DNA of 5,525 bases. Source: Alphaproteobacteria bacterium UBA2954. GTDB lineage: Bacteria; Pseudomonadota; Alphaproteobacteria; Puniceispirillales; Puniceispirillaceae. Under the pieces are notes generated by a model. That model searched no databases, had not been told where the DNA came from, and saw nothing but the letters and a program-made list of their open reading frames with translations. Where the stretch lies: positions 1 to 5,525 of the forward strand of contig DEBO01000155.1 of NCBI GenBank assembly GCA_002348585.1, written 5' to 3'. This document shows, piece after piece, positions 1 through 5,525 of this stretch (within the stretch, counting starts at the first letter, position 1; each line of letters begins with the position of its first letter). The position numbers and the translations under genes were made by a program.

Positions 1-1200
1 ATCCCCAAACTCAAAACCTCCTGTGCAGTCATATTTTGTCCGCTGTGAGACAACGCCTGCTTCAAGAGCAGCGGCCAACACAACCATTTTAAATGTTGAA
101 CCAGGAGCGTACAGCCCCGATGTAACTCTGTTCAACAAAGGTGTGCGCGGATGTTCATTCAATCGCCGCCAGTCTTGAACCGAAAGACGATTTGAAAAAA
201 GATTTGGGTCATAGCCTGGAACGGAGACCAACAACTTAACCTCACCAGTTTGAATATCCAAAACAATTGCTGCCCCAGACTCAGGCGGCACGAGACGACC
301 CTTTTCATCTTGCAAAACTAAACTGTCTCCAGTTGTTACGTGCGCGCGCAACTCTGCATTATTAAGTAACGCTCTCTGCACATCCGGATTTTGAAGAGGC
401 ACAGTTTTAGACTTGCCCCGACGCAACCTTTCAGCCGCAAAAGACTGTGCGCTAACATCAATAGATAGCTTGATGTCATCACCAGAAGAAGCTTGTTGAT
501 CACGCAAAACGCGAACAGGCTTTCCTTTTGCATTCACCTCAATACGTTCTACACCTGCTGCGCCCCTGAGATTAAATTCAAATGTCCGCTCTAAACCTGA
601 TCTGCCAATCCGTGATGCGGGAAGATAGCGTAATTCTGGATTGTCTTTCACATCTTGTTTATTTGCGGGGGATACATATCCTGTAATATGGGCCGTCATC
701 CATCCTTGTGGATAAATTCGCCTAAACCCCTTGCGAAAAGAGACTCCCTCAAGAACTGGTGAAAGAACAGCCAGCTTTGATAATTCACGTTGTGTGAGAT
801 TAGTGCGGACAGTGACTTCAAGAAAATCAGGCTGGTCAGCAATGGTTTTCAATATTCTTTTTATTTCCGCTGGACGAAGCCCAACAATTTTCTCAACTCG
901 GCGAAACCACTGGTTTAAGTCTGCGACCCGCGAGGGCAATACACGAAGCTCGAATACTTCTGAATTACCTGCCAGCAGCCGGTCATGAACATCAAGAAGA
1001 CGACCACGTGGAGCTTGTATAAGACGTTTATCAAATTGATTGCGCTCTGAAAGTCGACGGTAATTATCTGTTTGAGAGATTTGCAACTGGTAAAGTCTTC
1101 CAACGAGAGAAGCCCCAAGAATAATCTGACCAGCTCCAACCATCAGCATACGCCGGGTCATTATAGATGAAAGCTCTTTTTGCTCCTTACGTTTCTTCAT
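1..1200 (-). CDS. mrdA: Penicillin-binding protein 2 (PBP2), peptidoglycan transpeptidase of the elongasome; 3' part cut by window edge
   Basis: Class B PBP that cross-links new peptidoglycan during cell elongation, working with RodA and MreBCD at the inner membrane. The first 400 codons are present, from ATG at 1200, with AAGG at 1209-1212 lying 8 bases upstream. Visible in order: a basic cytoplasmic tail, one membrane anchor (about residues 18-36) ending in RLYQLQ, the dimerisation domain with PRGRLLD (64-70) and LAGN (76-79), the GRSGLERTFE block (199-208) and EVNAKGKPV (221-229), and the start of the transpeptidase domain with SGAAIVLDIQTGEV, GYDPNLF (329-335) and the active-site S-x-x-K as Ser368-Thr-Phe-Lys371. 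The KTG and SxN motifs lie beyond the edge. From memory E. coli PBP2 has its serine at 330; most of the difference is extra sequence at about residues 260-306. The gene lies 39 bases after mreD, as in mre-mrdA-rodA operons. The identification is secure; completeness cannot be judged. Confidence 0.96.
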   Translation of the reverse strand, partial: MKKRKEQKELSSIMTRRMLMVGAGQIILGASLVGRLYQLQISQTDNYRRLSERNQFDKRLIQAPRGRLLDVHDRLLAGNSEVFELRVLPSRVADLNQWFRRVEKIVGLRPAEIKRILKTIADQPDFLEVTVRTNLTQRELSKLAVLSPVLEGVSFRKGFRRIYPQGWMTAHITGYVSPANKQDVKDNPELRYLPASRIGRSGLERTFEFNLRGAAGVERIEVNAKGKPVRVLRDQQASSGDDIKLSIDVSAQSFAAERLRRGKSKTVPLQNPDVQRALLNNAELRAHVTTGDSLVLQDEKGRLVPPESGAAIVLDIQTGEVKLLVSVPGYDPNLFSNRLSVQDWRRLNEHPRTPLLNRVTSGLYAPGSTFKMVVLAAALEAGVVSQRTKYDCTGGFEFGD

Positions 1201-1239
1201 CGTATTTACCTTAAACAGACATTTGATAAATACCCAACT

Positions 1240-1782
1240 CTATCCTGTTTGAAAAGCAATTACTTTTGCTAGGATAGATGACATCGATACAAGTACTACA
1301 TAAAACACAGGAAATAATAATGCAGTCATACCTGTCTGCTGCAGCAGGGACGAAAAGTCCGGCATGGAAAAATAGCTTATAAAGTAAACCACTATTTTTA
1401 TTGCCCCAGTCAATATTGCGATGAGTGAGAAATTTGCCCATAATTCAATAAAATCTGCATCTCTGAGAACCACTGCACGCCATTGTGTCACTAGTGCAGC
1501 AGCGATGAAGGCTGTGCAGTTTGTTCCCAACATGTGATAAAACATAATTTCTGAAAACAAACCCATAAATAAAACCGCTAACAACGAGAGCCTGAATGGA
1601 TACGCAATGTGCATGAAATAGATGTAGCACAATGCAATTAATGGCGCAGAGCTATGGAAAATTGACCAATGTGCCAAAGCTCCCTCAACAAGGACCATAA
1701 ATAAGCCACCCAAGGCACATAGCACTTGAATTGGCAAAACAGACTGCAAATCAGCAGGTCTATCTAGCGGCCCTAAACTCAT
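1240..1782 (-). CDS. mreD: Rod shape-determining membrane protein MreD
   Basis: Integral inner-membrane protein of the elongasome, thought to hold MreC and the PBP2/RodA synthase together; no enzymatic activity is known. The 180-residue product is close to the family's usual length. It is strongly hydrophobic, with membrane stretches at about residues 17-37, 46-66, 67-85, 88-100, 112-137 and 148-172 (boundaries judged by eye). The segment GLFSEIMFYHMLGTN (about 74-88) matches the position of the conserved family motif usually written G-L-x-x-D-x-x-x-G-x-x-L-G; Glu replaces the usual Asp. The start ATG (1782-1780) overlaps the mreC stop as ATGA, which points to translational coupling; no strong ribosome binding site is seen. 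Sequence conservation in MreD is low, so the name rests on length, hydrophobicity, this motif and position between mreC and mrdA. Confidence 0.92.
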   Translation of the reverse strand: MSLGPLDRPADLQSVLPIQVLCALGGLFMVLVEGALAHWSIFHSSAPLIALCYIYFMHIAYPFRLSLLAVLFMGLFSEIMFYHMLGTNCTAFIAAALVTQWRAVVLRDADFIELWANFSLIAILTGAIKIVVYFISYFSMPDFSSLLQQTGMTALLFPVFYVVLVSMSSILAKVIAFQTG

Positions 1783-2699
1783 TGCAAAACATCTTTTGGG
1801 CTGAAACCTTCTAGCAGGCGACCATCATCTCTTTCAGGTAACGGAGTAAAAAATTCCTCTAAAACAGAAACACTGTCAAACTGACTGCCTTCTGGTCTAA
1901 TTAAAATAGATACAAAGGAAATCGTGCGAAGATCTACGGCGGGTTCAACATAAAAGCTTCGTCCACGGCCCGTCACCACACGTCCGACCGGAAGCCCTGC
2001 GGGCAAAAGTTCACCATGACCCGACGTCAAAACAAGTTCATTTTCTTTCGGCACTGCCTCCAATGGTAAAAAGCTCAAAGATAACGTGTCTGAATTCTGG
2101 CCAATGGCTAAACCAGGCCAAGATGAAGAAGATAGCAAAATAGGTATACGAGAATTCACATCACTGATAAGCAAAACCCACGAAAAACGCCGCCCAACTT
2201 CTATCACATAACCAACAAGGCCATTAGCTGTAACAACAGGGTCACCCCGCTGAATATTTTTATCAGGTCCATGCATAACCTGCATCGCATGTGAAAAGCT
2301 ACTACCAGGCGCAGTGATTGCGCGAGCAGTGACAGCCTCACGATCTCGCGGAATGACAGCCCCCAGGACAGTCCGCAATTGGAGGTTTTCAGACTCAAGA
2401 ATCTCTGCCCGTCGTTGCCATCTTTTTAGACGGTCATTTTCAGCGCGAAGATGCATGGCCTCCTCACGCAAAGAAGCGACAGTGCGCACCCCTTCAAACA
2501 TTGTTTCAACAGCTCTCACGGGAGCGGATACAACATCAAAGAATGGAGCAAACAGTTCAGATATATCGTTTTGAGCTGTTCTGACAACCAGAAGATCTGC
2601 CTTTCCAACAAGTATAAGAAGAAAAGCAAGAAAAATATAAAAGAGCTGCGCTACTCGCTTAGATTGGCTTGCGCGCTTCGTTGTGCTGCGCCCTGCCAT
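1779..2699 (-). CDS. mreC: Rod shape-determining protein MreC
   Basis: Bitopic periplasmic scaffold of the elongasome that links MreB/MreD inside to PBP2 outside and is thought to activate PBP2. From ATG at 2699 the product has 306 residues: a basic cytoplasmic N-terminus (MAGRSTTKRASQSKR), one membrane helix (about 17-32), a heptad-like coiled coil (about 62-112, with LRAENDRLKR and LESENLQLR), then the double beta-barrel domain with TARAITAPGSSFSHAM, GDPVVTANGLVGYV, SDVNSRIPILL and LLPAGLPVGRV. The C-terminal tail, after PLPERDD, is short. The frame is open further upstream to a TTG at 2717 that would overlap mreB by 11 bases; I prefer ATG 2699 because AAGAGG (2703-2708) precedes it and the TTG has no such site, although the 3-base gap to the ATG is tight. 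It begins 7 bases after mreB and its stop overlaps the mreD start by 4 bases. Function is secure; the start is less so. Confidence 0.95.
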   Translation of the reverse strand: MAGRSTTKRASQSKRVAQLFYIFLAFLLILVGKADLLVVRTAQNDISELFAPFFDVVSAPVRAVETMFEGVRTVASLREEAMHLRAENDRLKRWQRRAEILESENLQLRTVLGAVIPRDREAVTARAITAPGSSFSHAMQVMHGPDKNIQRGDPVVTANGLVGYVIEVGRRFSWVLLISDVNSRIPILLSSSSWPGLAIGQNSDTLSLSFLPLEAVPKENELVLTSGHGELLPAGLPVGRVVTGRGRSFYVEPAVDLRTISFVSILIRPEGSQFDSVSVLEEFFTPLPERDDGRLLEGFSPKDVLQ

Positions 2700-2706
2700 G
2701 GCCCTC

Positions 2707-3777
<1,071 letters not shown>

Positions 3778-3784
3778 CTACTCC

Positions 3785-3802
3785 GAATTCCTGGTGAATT
3801 CC
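3785..3802 (-). repeat. Tandem GGAATTC repeat upstream of mreB
   Basis: On the minus strand GGAATTC occurs twice, separated by ACCA, giving an 11-base period, about one helical turn. Because GAATTC is self-complementary the copies can also pair as a 6-bp hairpin with loop ACCAG (3785-3801). A competing 4-bp hairpin GGTG/CACC (3802-3805 with 3793-3796) shares the first copy. No T tract follows, so it is not an intrinsic terminator. It sits 41-58 bases before the mreB ATG, where a regulator site would be plausible, but no known operator is recognised. Confidence 0.35.
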
Positions 3803-3808
3803 ACCTGC

Positions 3809-3853
3809 TCAAGATTGCACGTTTAATGCCAAAATGTAAAGAAGGGGAATCAT
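3809..3853 (-). other. Possible short leader reading frame (14 codons) before mreB
   Basis: ATG at 3853 is preceded by AGGA (3860-3863) with 6 bases between them, and the frame runs to TGA at 3809-3811. The predicted peptide is MIPLLYILALNVQS: 7 of 14 residues are Ile, Leu or Val, as in branched-chain amino-acid leader peptides. It lies just after ilvC, and two mutually exclusive weak hairpins follow at 3785-3805. Against it: the frame is very short, T-rich DNA encodes hydrophobic residues by default, there is no run of identical codons, and no terminator follows. It is listed as a candidate only. Confidence 0.15.
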
Positions 3854-3941
3854 TACAATTCCTATTAAAATCAGAAATTTATTCAAACAATTATCGGCGA
3901 TGGGTCGGGCTCGTTCAGTGCACAAGATAGTTTGGAAACGT

Positions 3942-5050
<1,109 letters not shown>

Positions 5051-5075
5051 TTTATTTTTTGACCTAAGATAATAA

Positions 5076-5090
5076 ACTGTAAACCACAGT
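5076..5090. repeat. Inverted repeat ACTGT-GGTTT-ACAGT in the ilvN-ilvC spacer
   Basis: Perfect 5-base arms around a 5-base centre (minus-strand reading), directly next to the T-rich tract and overlapping a possible ilvC promoter: TTTACT (5088-5093) and TATCTT (5066-5071) at 16 bases, or TATTAT (5069-5074) as a better -10 with a poor -35. It could be an operator over that promoter or a weak RNA hairpin; neither is certain. Confidence 0.3.
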
Positions 5091-5122
5091 AAAAAAAGAA
5101 AAAACTCAGTTTCACATGACTG
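5091..5122 (-). terminator. Candidate weak terminator after ilvN
   Basis: Starting just after the ilvN TAG, CAGT (5119-5122) can pair with ACTG (5107-5110) across an 8-base loop. Two bases later comes a 14-base tract with 13 T and one C (5091-5104). The T tract is strong but the stem is short and AT-rich, so termination would be partial. It may separate ilvBN transcription from ilvC. Confidence 0.3.
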
Positions 5123-5123
5123 G

Positions 5124-5525
5124 CTATGAAGACATATCAATTTTGTTGCCTCTGGTAATACCACAGACACCTGTACGGGCCACCTCAACATCACCAAGCG
5201 AGCTCATCAATTCAATGAATGCGGTCACTTTTGATGAGTTACCAGTCACCTCAAACACAAAGCTGTTTAGCGTTGAGTCCAGAGTGCGCGCACGAAAGCT
5301 GTCAGCTACACGAAGAGCCTCAACGCGTTTATTACCCGTGTTCATGGTTTTCACCAGAGCAAGCTCACGTTCTACATGAGCTGGTCCGATGGTCAAATCC
5401 TGAACTGAATGAACAGGAACCAGACGGGCCAGTAACTTTTTAATCTGTTCAATAACTATTGGAGTTCCTGATGTCACAACAGAAATGCGCGATTGATGTC
5501 TGGCTTCATCAACTTCAGATACAGT
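5124..5525 (-). CDS. ilvN: Acetolactate synthase small (regulatory) subunit, C-terminal part; 5' end beyond window
   Basis: Regulatory subunit of acetohydroxyacid synthase (EC 2.2.1.6), which activates the catalytic large subunit and carries valine feedback inhibition through its N-terminal ACT domain. The frame is open to the right edge, so only the last 133 codons are seen. The visible part begins near the end of the ACT domain (SRISVVTSGTPIVIEQIKK, with LVPVHSVQDLT) and continues through the typical HVERELALVK block and the C-terminal domain (KRVEALRVADSFRARTLDST, FVFEVTGNSSKVTAFIELM, VEVARTGVCGITRG), ending NKIDMSS. A GTG at 5477 lies inside the conserved domain and is not the start. The gene would be ilvN in the ilvB-ilvN-ilvC order, also called ilvH; the catalytic subunit should lie just beyond the right edge. 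Confidence 0.96.
   Translation of the reverse strand, partial: TVSEVDEARHQSRISVVTSGTPIVIEQIKKLLARLVPVHSVQDLTIGPAHVERELALVKTMNTGNKRVEALRVADSFRARTLDSTLNSFVFEVTGNSSKVTAFIELMSSLGDVEVARTGVCGITRGNKIDMSS

Noticed and set aside
731..988. Plus-strand 85-codon frame opposite mrdA
   Set aside because: It is antisense to the conserved PBP2 dimerisation domain and its product has no recognisable motif.
1211..1441. Second minus-strand frame of 76 codons inside mreD
   Set aside because: It is out of frame with MreD, which has the expected length, membrane pattern and operon position; the alternative product has no supporting features.
3835..3840. TTTACA as a -35 box for mreB
   Set aside because: It matches TTGACA at 5 of 6 positions, but the sequence 17 bases further on is CAATCT, a poor -10, so no promoter was called.
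5116..5443. Plus-strand frames of 87 and 74 codons opposite ilvN
   Set aside because: Both are antisense to conserved IlvN sequence and resemble no family.
5477..5477. GTG as the start of a short ilvN
   Set aside because: Conserved IlvN sequence (SRISV) continues upstream in frame to the window edge, so this codon is an internal valine.

Overview
The window reads as ordinary housekeeping chromosome from an alphaproteobacterium. All six recognisable genes lie on the minus strand, so transcription runs from high to low coordinates: ilvN (3' part) -> ilvC -> mreB -> mreC -> mreD -> mrdA (5' part). The protein motifs are alphaproteobacterial in style: MreB starting MFGSVFG, short class I IlvC, and IlvN with the HVERELALVK block. 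The base composition is only moderately GC and the spacers are AT-rich. This suggests a lineage such as a marine SAR116-like or related Rhodospirillales-like group rather than a high-GC soil or phototrophic genus. That placement is an inference and was not tested by search.

Region by region: 5124-5525 holds the C-terminal 133 codons of the acetolactate synthase regulatory subunit. A 162-base spacer (4962-5123) follows, with a 14-base T-rich tract, two AT-rich inverted repeats, and a small GC-rich hairpin just before a strong ilvC ribosome binding site. Then come ilvC (3942-4961) and a second spacer of 197 bases (3745-3941). The second spacer should hold the start of the cell-shape operon; it contains a possible 14-codon reading frame rich in branched-chain residues and a tandem GGAATTC repeat. 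The mre cluster follows with almost no gaps: mreB, 7 bases, mreC, a 4-base ATGA overlap, mreD, 39 bases, then mrdA running off the left edge.

Functionally there are two blocks. IlvN and IlvC catalyse or control the first two shared steps of valine/isoleucine (and, through 2-oxoisovalerate, leucine) synthesis. MreB, MreC, MreD and PBP2 (MrdA) form the core of the elongasome, which builds the lateral cell wall; RodA would be expected just beyond the left edge.

I found no mobile element, CRISPR array, RNA gene or unknown multi-gene system. The points most worth checking are an apparent insertion of about 45 residues in PBP2 just before its transpeptidase domain, and the possible regulatory elements in the two spacers.
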